Positions 30,201 to 45,200 are shown, numbered from the stretch's first letter. The stretch: DNA of 64,000 nucleotides from Antedon bifida (GCA_963402885.1 OY727099.1:11892001-11956000); one strand, 5' to 3'. Numbers and translations: made by a program. Notes: generated by a model not told the origin, from the sequence alone.

Positions 30201-33200
30201 AGAGCTTATATTGGTGTGAGTATAATATTAGTATAGGCCTATGTTTATCTTCATTTTATTTGTGTATATTATAGTAGTTTTTATAGTCAGATTTAATCTT
30301 TAATTATGCAAAAAGGGACTTTATTTCTCCCATTCAATAATATTTCATCTTTTTTTTTAGATTGAGATTGATTTCAGAATGCCAGCAGCAGTGTTAGCTG
30401 TCTATTATTCAAGAATCATATTTATTGGTGGAAATATAATAAACCTGGATATGGATGATCTGGAGAAAGGAAGCAATGTCATGGGTAAGAATGGACATTG
30501 ATCGACCTTTTTTTCTCCTGTCAATGGTTATTTTTATTTCAATATTATTTATTTGAATACAGAAAAAGTTTACATAATATAGACAAAAAAGCAACTAGAA
30601 TTATATTGAGGATCTATACTAGAAAAATAAATTATTCTTGTCACGTATAAGACCCTTTTAAACTAAAATAATATAATTAACTAAGTAACCAGATAAAGTA
30701 ATAAATCAAATATTGAATAAATAATAAAAAGAATCAGTAGTACGACATAAAATTAATCATTATTTACAGAAATTAGGTATTTTTTAGCATTGGCCCGAGA
30801 CACAATAATAGATTTTGGTGTCTTAAGGTTGTCATTAAGTCCATTCTATAAGCGTGGTCCGGAGACAGTAATGAAGAATTCTAAAGTTTTTAATTTAAAC
30901 GAGGGTATTTGTAATTGATACCGTTTAGCAATGCTACGTAATTTATGTGTGTGGGATTTTGTTAGTTTATTAAATCATTTTGACGTGGTCACTGGTAAAT
31001 TGTTATTGTAGAATTTGAAAATAAAAGATACAATTTGTAAATTATATAAATTTAGGAACAGAACAATATATCATATTTTTGTTGGTTACTCCTTTTGTTT
31101 TCCCTTTTCTCGTCTTTTTGTATTTGTTTTCGTTCCCGTTTTTTTAAGTGTTGAGGGCCTCATGCATGTCAGCCCCAGCTGTTTTGAGTCACCCTCATTA
31201 AACAAAGTTTAATAAAAAAAATAAATATAAAAAAAAATAAATAAAAAAAAAAAAAATTTTTTTTTTAATTAGAACCCAGAAAATTGAACCCCATTTATTT
31301 TGTATTTTTTTAATTTATTTCTTTAAAGAATCATGGGACATGGCTACCAGAACTAACTTAAAGCAGAAACTGGGAAACTTAACCAATATTGCAGATAATT
31401 TAAGAAACGAAAGTGGTAAGTTTCCTTAATATTCTTAATATAGCTACATATCACATAATTTCAAAGTAATGTACCTGTATTATACCCGTATTATTTATAC
31501 AAGTCTGTTTAATTGACTTTGGTAAATATTTAGTCTATACTTAGTTTGATTATATTCTTCTTTTCTTATAGATAACATTGTTCTTGAGTTTAATGTTGTG
31601 CTCCTGGATGAACAAGAAACAGTTTTAAAAGATTCAGAACATGAGTTTAAGACCACCGTGATTTACACAAATGGAAAAGACTTGGTACAGCAACAAAGTA
31701 TAGCAGTATTAGAACCTGACATCCAAGTGTTCTTGAGAGTGGCTAATGAAAGTACAAATGCAGATCCTGGTAGGTAATACTGTATACTGAAATTACTAAT
31801 CCAGCTCACATACTGTACATGTTAGCATTCTTTTACAATACATGGTCATAATCAAACACTTAATTCCTATAACTTGAATATTCAAGAGTTTTAGGTGTAC
31901 AAAATTAATATTAATGAAATATTTCAAATTTTGAAATGTTCAGTTTTGTTATTACTGGTAAGAGGTACCCACTTCTGTGTTGGGACATTGGCCCAAGGCT
32001 TTCTCTTGGGATTGTTTCCAAATTGTTACAAATAAAAATAAATTTCTTCAATGCTGTATCAAATATGAGTGAGTCGTGGCCGAGCGGTTAAGACAGTGGA
32101 ACCGTAATTACGTAGCCATAACATCGGCAAGGGTTCGAGGCTCACTCGCTCCATGGTTCTGGTGGTAGAACGAGTCTTCTCGGATAAGGACTATAAACCG
32201 TAGGTCCAGTGTACACATCTGGCTCATGTGCACTTTAAAGAACCTAGTAAATCTTTTGAGACGAGTAGGGGGTTACCCCGGTGTACTAGTCCACACAAAC
32301 ACAGCCACTGTCACACACAGCCACTGTGCAATTGGACTGGACCGTTTTATAGAGGTGTTTACCACCTGTTGGTCCAGATACTCCACTAACAGAGTTAGTG
32401 AGAAGTTGAATAAATAAAAATAAATAAATAAATCTGTAACTTTTTATATAGATTTAAGTCATCTTTGTTTTTATAAATTGTATGTAATGTTGAAATTTGT
32501 AGCCATAACATCGGCAAGGGTTCGAGGCTCACTCGCTCCATGGTTCTGGTGGTAGAACGAGTCTTCTCGGATAAGGACTATAAACCGTAGGTCCAGTGTA
32601 CACATCTGGCTCATGTGCACTTTAAAGAACCTAGTAAATCTTTTGAGACGAGTAGGGGGTTACCCCGGTGTACTAGTCCACACAAACACAGCCACTGTCA
32701 CACACAGCCACTGTGCAATTGGACTGGACCGTTTTATAGAGGTGTTTACCACCTGTTGGTCCAGATACTTCACTAACAGAGTTAGTGAGAAGTTGAATAA
32801 ATAAAAATAAATAAATAAATCTGTAACTTTTTATATAGATTTAAGTCATCTTTGTTTTTATAAATTGTATGTAATGTTGAAATTTGTAAGCTGGGATTTC
32901 TAGCTTGTGAGCCATAGAGCTTCATTGGCTCTTTGATCCTGGACGTTTCTTGTTGAAAAAATAAATGAATGAAAATGATTTTTACTTTTTTGTACTAGGT
33001 GAAATCTTCCAGTATTATATAAAAGTGAATCACTCGTCAGTATCACAGTCACCAGCCCATCACATAAATGTTACCATCCATCTACCGTATATGGTCATAA
33101 ACAAACACTTCCTACCTTATGAATATTCAAGAGTTCCATTCAGAGGTCAAATATTCGAACCCGGCTTTGAACATGAAAATGATGAGATTATGTTGTTGTA

Positions 33201-36200
33201 CCTTTATAAACTAGATCTGGAGGAAGTCATTGAAGGAACCTTTCTTGTGCAGATAACAACTAAACTTATGGAAGGTAAGCTTAAAATATGTTGACATGTT
33301 ATGAAAAAAGCTAAGAGATATTTTATGTATATTATATTATGGATAATTTTTGTGTGTAAAGTGCTTAGAACATTGTATTAGGTGCTATATAAGACTACCA
33401 TTAATATTATTAGAAATTGTATGAGTATGTCATATGACGTATTTTAAACATTATACTATTAGTATATGAGAATTTTCCGGGTGGGACTTGAACCCACAAC
33501 CTCCAGATCAAGAACCTGGCTTTCATATTTCTAGATCACTGAGCTTAAGCTTATGAAAGAGTTAGATTCGAGCCCAAGTAAGCAGCGGGTATTGCACTAA
33601 CAGGATGAATAAGCCATATGTTCTCTCTGTTTTGCATAGTTAGGCAGATTTTAAAGATATGTTTTAAAAATATTTTGCAGGTATTTGTTTACAAGCTGAA
33701 GTTGAATACGAAATGTCAAGTTTCTACCAGTGGGGGCGGTACTACCCTTACACGACAGTAAGTGAAAATGTCATCAACATTCGTAATGCAACCCTCAGCT
33801 TCATCGGAACTTCTCTTCGTGATACTCCTGACAAATTGGTTGCAATTCATGAGCAAGTTACGTACAAACTCATCATACCTCTGCCTCCAATATCCAGCAA
33901 TTTGACTATGGAGATATTCCTACCTAAACGAAATGTAACACGAAAGATTTGGGAAGTTTTACAAATACAAAAAGAGATTCCAGAGGTTTTACCGATCGAA
34001 GAAACTTTTTTTGATAATGGTTGCTATGCTGTGATGAAACCATGCTTTTGTTATGGAGCTGGAAATGTGTCTTTTGATGCCAGCTGGTTCATATCGAAAT
34101 TTTCTTGTGAATTGAAAACTGACCAAATGTGTACCAACTCAACAGATTTAGACACCGGAGAAAGCCAGATAACAAATTGTGATTATTCACCAGATGTTTA
34201 CAGCAAATGTCGGAATTTATCAAAAGAAATGTGTTTCCAAAACGAAAATGTGACCAACTATCTACAAAGTCCAACATTACACTTCCATCAGATGGCCTGC
34301 AATATATCAAACAGTACTATGAATAACAACAGTACAGCATTTAACCATTCATCTATTAGCAATTCATCCATCTGGAACTCCAACTGCACAGTTCATCGGA
34401 CAGAGGAAGAATTATGTCTGGAATTCTCTACCACTTTCTGTCAAAATGCTCTATTTACCGAGTGCAGTTTTTCTGGGGTTCCTCACCATCACAACGAAAG
34501 TGAGAGTATAAACGTCACTAAACTTCACCTTGACGATTATATTGGCAACTGGAGTTGTGCCTGTTTAAAGGAAACTGAAGATGATGGTAATCTTATCAAA
34601 CTTTATGTGACAAAAAAATGTGATGTGCCCATATATAGACATGATGATGTCATAACACTATTATATTGGAGCATATTACTACCATATTTGGGCACATAAC
34701 ACTTTTTGTGTCAAACTAGTTTGATAGTGTAGACATAGCTTTAAGCTCTTTCTACACTATCAAACTTTATGTGACAAAAAAATGTGATGTGCCCATATAT
34801 GGACACAATGATGTCATATATTTGGGCACAACACACTTTTTTTGTTAAACTTTGATAGTGTAGATAGACCTTTATTACTTACTTTACTTAACTAGTGTTT
34901 TAACGATACAGTGTAATATTTATTGTCATTAAACATGCTAAAAATGATATTTTGTATGAAAGCATGTTATGAAATTTTATTCAGAAATTGATAACTAATG
35001 TGGCCTTTTTGGGAAGGTATTGAATCATATGTCACATTTTTTTCCGTTTAGTAGGCCTACATCAGATGATGATGACTTATGCTGTATTCAATCACTCAAC
35101 AATTAAAACCATACAGAGGTGAAATGTGTGAAATTTTAACAGAGATAAAAACATCAAATCATTATATAATTATTTCCAATCAATTCTTAATCTAGATATT
35201 CAAGATATTGAAGATCCGTTGGAAGGTTTAAATCTAACGGCCATATTGGAAGGACACTACAATGCATCCAAGAAGCCATATCAGGTTTGCTCCTCGTTGT
35301 TTGCTAACAAATCATTGCTAGCAAAACCCGTCAAACCTTCTGATGAACAACTTTATCAGAATCTATCATCATCAGATCATCAGAATCTAACAGAAGATGA
35401 AAGATTTTATGAAATTCCAGATTTCTGCTTCGAAGAGACAATAGTTGAACTAGGAATGGCTCAAGTTGTTCATACTTCAATTAAAACTACAAGAGAGGGC
35501 GTTATTTGCACTTTTGCAGGTGGAAATAATCACAACCCTTATCAACCAGGTGAGAATAAGTTTGTTAACTTAATTTTAATAAGTTTTATTTCCTGCTCAG
35601 AGTCTAGATAATTTTAATAATCAACAAACACTTCAATTAAAACTACAAGAGAGGGCGTTATTTGCACTTTTGCAGGTGGAAATAATCACAACCCTTATCA
35701 ACCAGGTGAGAATAAGTTTGTTAACTTAATTTTAATAAGTTTTATTTCCTGCTCAGAGTCTAGATAATTTTAATAATCAACAAACACTCAAAGCGCTCTG
35801 ATCTTTACGAATAATAGCGCTATTTAAATTTCGCATTATTATTATTATGTAACATTCAGAGCCAAGCACCTGAAGGTACTCTTCATGACAACCTGTAGTT
35901 CATTCAAATTTTCAAGTTAAACGACGTGACCATTTATACTTTAAATTAGTAGGTTTTTTCCTCAAAGATGTATTGTCCCTTTGACTAATTAAAATAAAAA
36001 TATAAAAAAAAAGATTTCGAAAAAAAGTGGGTCATTTTGAAGTATCATAATAGTTATTAACTTTCACTAAAAATTAGTCGGAAAAAAAATCATTTAACTG
36101 AAATACAGACGTTTTACGATTTTCCAAACGAAATGTAATCAAATTAATTTACCTGTTAATTACGTAAACTTGTATTTTTGGGCTCAAATTTTTAACTTAA

Positions 36201-39200
36201 GGTGAATAACTTTAATATTACTTTGATATGGCCATTTTAAATTTAGAATATTTTGACCTTCATTTTTTGTGTTTCAAGGGACAATACATCTTTAAATTTT
36301 TATATTTCTTAAAGATGTATTGTCCTTTGACTAATTCCAAAAAAATAAAAAATAACAGATTTCGAAAAAAGGTGGGTCATTTTGAAGTACCATAATAGTT
36401 ATTAACTATCACCAAAAATTTGTCGAAAAAAAAATCATTTAACTGAAATACAGATGTTTTTTTGTTAAAAAAATAACTTTGACTTCCAGTCAAAGTTTTC
36501 GATCAAAACATATCCCATAATGAAACGCGCTTGTTTTGCTACTCTGTATGCATAATCATAAAAATTCCTCACGATCTGTGTGAAAATACCTTCTCAACCG
36601 TGACGAGTTGTAAACAATCCTAATTAGCATGCATACTCGTGGTTTGAAATCTTTGTTTATGAAATGAATTACGAAATGTAATCAAACTAATTTACCTGAT
36701 AATTACGTAAACTTGTTGCTTTTGGCTTGAATTTTCGACTTAAAGTGAATAACTTTAATATTACTTTGATATGGCCAATTTAAATTTAGAATATTTTGAC
36801 CTTCAATTTTTTGTGTTTCAAGGGACAATACATCTTTAATATTGTAAAATATAAATATTTGTTTATTTTTAGGTGTTAAATATAAGGCTGTCAATCTTCC
36901 AGGCTTTGGGTTAGGAGGTGATTCAGTATCAATATATGTAACCATGGTGATATCTGATGAGGTAGAGAATGTTCGTGACGAGACTCTTTTCCTCAATGCT
37001 TCCTCTACTTTCATGTACTTGAATATACCAATACCGCCACCATTGTGGCACGAAGAGAACTGCACATGCTCAAAGCCGCTTACACACTATTTTGACTTTG
37101 ACTACCCATTCGACTGTAGCTGTGAATCCATGTTTCTTGTGGGTCATAGGAATGACCTTTGCAACTGTACAACAACGTTTCATGAAATCGAGGAGGCATA
37201 CTTTGGTGCTCCCTCGTGTAATTGTGTTAATTTTTGCGAGAATAATGTACAATACTTCTTTAATCAACCAATTCTTAAGAATTTTACAGACTTTGATAAT
37301 TCAACATGTGATTGTAGAGCTTATACAGAATTTTCAAGTTCTCAAAATAACTTTGATTATTTATCAGAATGTCGAGAGATGTATTTTAGAAATTACACTT
37401 GTCAAAATGTCAATCATACTGTTAAGAAGACGGTGGAGGAATGTCGGAATATTACAAGCACGAAATGCTTGGAGGTCAATGAACTACAAGGGCTGAATGT
37501 CGCTTGGTTGTGTCGATGTTCATCTGATAGTTTAAACTGTTCCTGTAATTTTGACAGTTTTCCGTTGTCATCAAATGTTGCAAATTACTCTATAATAGAG
37601 TGCCAGAGTACGCCATGGGTTAAAACCAATGATGGTTACAACGGTGACATTTCATTGTGTGATTGTGCCGTTACAGACGGGACTACTGCAAAGTCTTGTC
37701 ACTGTTCTGGAATTTGTATGATACTTATTACAAGTTCATGTATCACATTCAACCAGACATTTTGCGAAGATGTCACACGTTCAAGAGAATATCTTGTTAA
37801 TGATGGACACTGTACTTGTGAAAAATTCTATGGGTCGAATCATACCATTCAAGACGCTTTAAGATTATATAAATACCAAAAGCATGGAATTATTTTGAAT
37901 AACCAAACGATGAATGTCACTAATACTGGAACTGTTTTAAATGTTACAATGTATAATTCTACTAATTCCAATGGAACCAATGTTATTCATGTTTTGTATG
38001 AAGACCAATTGAGCTTGGATAACTTTGTCTTGTACTGCAATTGTTCAGATGTAGATATAACCATTCCAGACATCAAACCAGTACAATGTAAAGAGATCGT
38101 ACCAAAAGAATTCTTTGACTGTGAGTGCTTTGTGCCACCAGATAACGAAACTCAACTAATCTTAGATAATTGGGATTATAATTTGACAATCATTGACGAG
38201 GCTGTAACTTACCTTAGCGACGAGTTTGTTGTTATTGAACCCGAGTTAGAGATATCATTTGTACGTATTGAACCGAATCCTGTTGACATCGTTGATAGTT
38301 TGGACTTTGTAAAGTTTGGCTATAAGATCCAGCATACTGATTCATCCAATTCACCAGCATACAACTTGACCCTATTCCTTGATGCTGTTAACTTTACCAT
38401 TACAAACGGCAGTGGTAAAGTCTTACCAACTGATATTTTATCCAGCCGATCCTGCTTTGATGAAACTCTTTGCGAAATCTCTTACGATAATGATGTCAGA
38501 CATTTCCATTTAGGATTCCTTCCAGTGGATGTAGAAGGCGCTTCCTTTGAAGGAACGTTCTCTTTAGCTCTCCGAGATGATGTTGATTTCGTTGCCAACA
38601 GTATCATCATTGGAAGAGGAATTCTATGGTATGATAGCTGTGTTGTAGACTTTTCTGGTCGTCTGTATGGTCCAATCAATTCCTCAGACATCTGCCATAT
38701 CTATGCACCAAACATCACTGCAAAACTAGAATTCACTACTGCTTATGCTTATATGTATCAAAATGATGAGTATGATGGCATACCCAACACTTTCTCCATT
38801 GGTGACTATGTTGACATTCGTGCACATCTGTGGGTTCCTGAAATCACATTAAATGTTGCTAATTACAGCATCAGTGGGGATAACATTTTCTCTTTCACAC
38901 CAGCGATGGCGGTGATGTTGTTGACGGACAGGATCTACGTAAGAAACGACACAGCAACTCTTTTTCTGGATCGGCGTCACAATCCGTATGATAATGAATT
39001 CCACATTCTCTATCCCGATGAACAGTACGACACAGCAGAATTCACAGACAAGGGAATTTCATTTGTACCAGGTAAACAGATTAGGAGTTTAATTTTAGAG
39101 TATTAAGCTCTGACCACACTATCAAACTAGTTTGACAAAAAAGTGTGATGTGCCCAAATATTTGGAAATAAAAAAAAAATCGAATGGTATACAAGTTCTT

Positions 39201-42200
39201 CATTGTGCACTGTGAGCAATGTATATACAGACACAAGACCAATGGCTTTACATCCCATCCAAAGGATGAGGCAATGAGAGTGAAGCATCTTGCTTCAAGC
39301 AACATAGTACAGACAGGCCTCAGACTGTTGTTTTCTCGTACTAGTCCGAAATCCCTTAATACCGTTACACCATAAAGTTCTTTTAAACATTTGTTGACTG
39401 TTTTTGTTTTAGGTGTTCTAGTAAACCAAGCAGATAATATAGCATCACCTGAAGATTATCTCCTGTTACAGTTCATATTTACTTTAAAGGATGACCCACT
39501 CTGGAAGCAAGATGACATCATCCCCTTCACGGTATCTGTGGTGTACTACAGTGATTATGACGGACAACTTTTGACATTGATTGACAAGAATGTTGAATTA
39601 AAGGTCGTTGAACCCAGACTGATACTTAGAGTTGAGGTAAAGGCTATATGCAGATAAAAATGCTACTGAAGTTCACTATTATACTGTGCTCAAAAACTGT
39701 CACCTACATTTTTTTGTGTTTTAAAATTTAAAAAAAATGTTCATACAGTGGCTTAACGGCTATGAGCACTCACTAGCTAAACCCAGAGACCCCAGAGCCT
39801 AAGTGGCCCCAGAGAATGAGCAGCCCAATGTAACTAACCAGCATTGGGGTCCTCCATGGCTGTTTTTAATCTTTACTATTTGATTTCCAGATCCTTGATT
39901 ATAAGTGGCAGGTTGAGCAAGTACAGAACACAACAGGTTACACTTGTGTTGAGAACACATGCTGTGAAGATGGTGAGCCATGTGATACAGGGCGTGTGTG
40001 TGTCACAGACACTTCTGATATGGATAATTGTGATACTCATAGGTACTGATCCTTCACCACTTACTTCTAATACAATAATTTATCTAAACCTCTCTCTGCA
40101 CTATCAAACCTTATGTGACAAAAAATATATTGACACAGGTGATGTCATATCCCTACCATATTTGTGCACATCACACTTTTTTTTGTCAAACTAGTTTGAT
40201 AGTATACACAGAGTTAAAATGTATTCTGCAAACCTGCAAATATGTCTTCGTTTAAGTCTTTTGCATAAAAATGTATATCTATTCCATTCCAGGTGTTTAT
40301 GCTATTCTGGATTTGCATTGAATGCTGAATCCACCTGTACTGCTGTGGGACGTACTGCTGGTGATATACTGGTGTTTGGACTGACTGTATTCCACAGTCA
40401 AAAATATACTGGTTAGTTGGCCTAAATAGTGAATTGAATAGATTGCAAACGAATTCAGTTGATTTAAATAAAATATTTTCATTTCAGGTAATGCATTTGA
40501 TCTGTACATAACGTTACACAGTGACCTCAAGTCTGACCTTCTACCAGATGCTGACACAATGGGTCACATCCCTACAGATGGTTACCTTGGTAATGTGAGG
40601 AAACCACGATTAACACAAATAAGTGATAACGAATTTCAGCTTTATGTTCATCGTTTTGATCATGTAGTAAACTGCGAACGTTTTACAGTGCAAAGCGGGG
40701 CAAACTTGGCAAGCTGAGGTAAGACTCCTTGCATATATATTTGTGTACTCATACTAAGCCAGAATTGGCTGGTCTTGTCATTTAAACAAGAGTGTGATTA
40801 AATAGATAAATAAAAATAAATACAAGGCACAGCACAATTTGGTGCCTAAGCTTGTGCATATTTATCAGCCTACTAGATGTCTTAGATCAGGTGGCAAATG
40901 TCTGCTAGTAGTTCCAAAGAACTTATAACACAAGAATGTCCTGTTCGTCCGAAGCGCGTAACAATTTCGAAAGGCATTGTGGGATAGAATAGAGCTAATG
41001 GGTGGCGCCATTGTGAGCCATGGAGTAGGGCGCCCGCATCAAATTAGAAAGTCAAAATCATAGAGGGGATCTGCTAATACTCTAGGGGGATAGAGCAATT
41101 GACTTCCTAGTTTGGAGGGGGCGCTGCTCCATGCTGTGAAATGGCGTCGCCCAGTTTGAACTTTTAACCCTGTACTTCCGATACTGTGTTTTGAATGCAA
41201 ATTGAAGAACAGGAGATTCTTGTGTTATAAGTTCTTTGGTAGTTCCTAAGACTAGGACATCTACATATTTAGCAACTCCAACTCTGGAATTCCTTACCAA
41301 TTTCAATCAGACAGTGTACTACTCTAAACTCTTTCAAGACCCAGTTGATGTCTTTCCTTTTCAAACAAGTTTTTCATTAATTTAAATTATTGCCACTTCT
41401 CGTCTATTTTAATTTATGTACAGCGCATTGAGAACTTGCTTATATGCGCTATATAAGAATGAACTATTATTATTATTTTTAACTGAATGATCAGAATAAG
41501 ATGTCTAGATTGTGAGGACCAAAATTTACCTGTAATGAAATATTCTTTTTGTAGGCAACAATGAACTACCGTTCTTCAAAGCCGTACGACACGCCATTCA
41601 ACATTAAATCACGACTGTATGACATGAAAGACATGAATGATACAATCCGATTCCCATTATTCGCTCCAGCCCCAAGTGTCCGCTTTAAAATGTTACCATC
41701 AAGTGGTCAGTCTAGCCCAATCAATTTTGAGGTTTTCTCTTCTTCTACGGCTCAAAATGAAGTCATGGTGAATGTACGAGAAGAAGATAAAATTGTGTTT
41801 CAGGCCGAAGTTGTTATACCAAAGATTAAGTGCAGTATGACTTTTAAATTAAATCTACCAGAAGGTAAAAGATTACTTGATTACTTCTTAAATCTGGAAC
41901 CATAATCCATACTTAAGACTACATTGATACATTAAGTACAATAAAGAAAATCAAATCACTTCATTGGGTTCTTCATTTTTATTCATTTCTTAGGGAGTGG
42001 CATTACACTGGAAAATGTTACCATGGTTTCTATGGGTACTGGAATAGATTTTCCTGAAACTAATTTTGGTGAACCACAAGTGACTGACAACATTGAAGGA
42101 CACAAGTTCTTTTTTGCCTATTTCCCTGATATACACAGTAAAGCAAACTCATTAAATACTCCACGGGTATGTTATTTTAATTTTCTGAAATTTAAATATT

Positions 42201-45200
42201 TCAAAATATATGTACTGTATATTCGTCAATAGTGTTGACAAGTTTTACCATTTCCTGTACTTATATGGTGAAGTAAACTATATGCTGTAGTTTATTTCAA
42301 AATAATGTAAATCAAACTCATTAAATACTTTTGGGTATGTTATTTTAATTTTCTGAAATTTAACTATTTAAAATATGTATATTTCTCAAAAAATGTAAGT
42401 CTTCACTAGTATCTTGTGAAGAAAACTACATAGTTTATTTTAAAATAATTTGTTAATTTATATACTGATATCAAACAATATTACAAAACAAAAAAAAATG
42501 TGTTTTTAAGTCTTTAGATTCCACCAAGCAGCAAATGTTCAAGTCAATGAACAGAGAACAGCAGCCATACCCAACAATCCCAGAATGCAATGCTCTCAAT
42601 TCCAGTTTATACGAGCAGAAAATTCTTCTTGGGTGTTACCATAATAAAATGTCTTACTTTGGTGGTTTTATAACAGACATACACCCGTCTTTACCTTTTT
42701 ATAATCTATCTCAAGTGATGACAAGGCAGTTATGTTTGGATCATTGCAGGTAATGTTTCTCATAGACTATATAAACAATTTCATTGTCATAAGTTCCACA
42801 ATCAACAAATTGATTATTGAGTGACAGAACTATGAGGCCTACTAGCTAGCCTACTGTAAAGTAGTGTCTGTGTGTGACAATGGCGGACTAGTACACCGAG
42901 TGTCTCTCGAAAAATGTACTAGGTTCTTTGCACATAAGCTAGATGTGTACACTGAACCTACGGTTAATAGTCCGTATCCGAGAAGACTACCACCAGAACC
43001 ATGAAGCAAGTAGGGATTGAACCCATGCCAATATATGGCTACAAATATGGTTCCACTTTCTTAACCGCTCGGCCAGGCCACTCACTTGCTCAACATACTG
43101 TACATGCTATCAAGAATCCACCAATAAAACTCCTTTTTTCATTCAATAAATCAGCTATAGTCCATCAATCAATCAATAAACCAATGTATTGATGACTTTC
43201 AAATCAGTAATAGTGTGTATTTATATTTCATAGTGATAGAAGATATGATTACGCAGGCCTGCTGAAGGGTGCTATCTGTTTGTGTGGGACTGAAGAGCAA
43301 TTCATGCAATACTATGAAAATAGTAGAACATTTGAATTTAATGGCACTCTACATCATGCAACCCTTGATCATTGTAGTACACTCTGTACAGGTACATAAA
43401 GCTCTGTCAAAAAGTGTGATGTGCCCAAATATGGTAGTGATATACCTAAATCTGGTAGTGATATGACATCATATTTTTGTTTCACATAATGTTTGATAGT
43501 GTAGACAGAGGTTTGATAGTGTAGACAGATGTGCCATATATGGACATGATATGATGTCATCATATGACATCACACTTTTTTTGATAGTGAGACAGAGCTT
43601 TAGACATACTTTTTTAGACATGTCAAATGTTAAATTACTTTTGGTAAATGTGTTAGGGCGTGCCACTACTGTAAGCCCTTGAATACTCCTTATTCATTTG
43701 ACATCCTAGAGTTTAGCCCTTTTTCATGTTTTATATTTCAAAGTAAAAGTTTCTTTGTTTTTATTATTTTTTTTTTTTACATTTCTTTTTTCTTTGTTTA
43801 TAGTTCTATTATCAATTATTAATGTTTTGGAGGCAATAAATATTTATTTGATTGAATTTTGTTCTTTTTTAAAGAAGTATGTATCGATAAAATACATTCT
43901 TTTCTTACGTAACCAAATTACATTGTGAATGTTGTGTCTTTTAGGTGAAAATGCCTCGTGTGGGTCGATGGAATTTGCTTTACTGTATGGTCCAATACCT
44001 GGATCTGTTCCTAAGCAACAATGTGACTGGTATTCAGGCTTGTATGATGAAACTGAGGTATGGACATTATCTAAATTATTTCTAAAGCTCTGTCTACACT
44101 ATCAAACTTTATTTGACAAAGAATGTGTCCATATGATGTCATATAACTACTATTTGAGTATATCACTACCATATTTGGGCACATCACACTTTTTTTTGTC
44201 AAACTAGTTTGATAGTGTAGACAGAGCTTTAGTTAAAGGTGGGATTATACTTACTTATATTTTTTCATTGTCGTATATATTTTATTTATATTTAATTCAA
44301 TTTAAATACAAGCAAACTGTAAATTTAATCATAATATAGATACCAGGCCACCTCATTGATAACAGCACAGATATTTAATTTTAATATATTTGAGAAATAT
44401 ATAATTTCATTTTCAGGATGTATTTGTGGTTGAATTCAGTTTATCTATTCATTCATTGGCTACCAAGGGTATAGAGGAATACCTACACTTACAAGTAACA
44501 TACGATCATGGAGAGAACAAAACAAGTACACTTCTACCGTTAGCACCCTATAAAATAGAGGTATGCACATTAAATACAGTATATATAGTACATATTGTAC
44601 AAAACAAGTACACTTCTACCGTTAGCCCCTTATAAAATAGAGGTATGCACATTAAATACAGTATATATAGTACATATTGTACAAAACAAGCACACTTCTA
44701 CCGTTAGCACCCTATAAAATAGAGGTATGTACATTTATACTTTCACTCCTGAGGCCGATTGAAGCATTTTGATCAAACTCAACAGTTCTTTTCAGAACTG
44801 TATGCGTGGTGTACTGCAAACTATATATCATCACATTTATATATCTTAGTATCTATATCGACAAGAAAAATACATTTTCAAATACAATTAAAATTACAAC
44901 ATGCAATTATTAAATTGACATCAAAAACTTAAACTTTATGTATTTATTCTGTCTTTGATATTGAAATGTTGTATGTTGATCGATCTGATTATTGGTAACT
45001 TGAATTTAAACTACATTCATAATAAAATATCTTTATAAATAGGTATGTACACTTATACAGTATATATAGTACATATTGTTCGAACTCAACAGTTCTTTTC
45101 AGAACTGCATACATGGTTTATTGCAAACTTTACATCATCACATTTATACTGTCTTTGATATTGAAATGTTTTTTGTTGATCGATCTGATTATTAATAATC

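Noticed and set aside
33478-33560. Possible tRNA gene on the minus strand
   Set aside because: B box is good but the acceptor stem does not pair and the A box is degenerate; most likely tRNA-derived repeat.
34587-34699. Extension of exon 14 by 38 codons
   Set aside because: The sequence is the left half of a MITE; a GTAATC donor precedes it and gives the right phase for exon 15.
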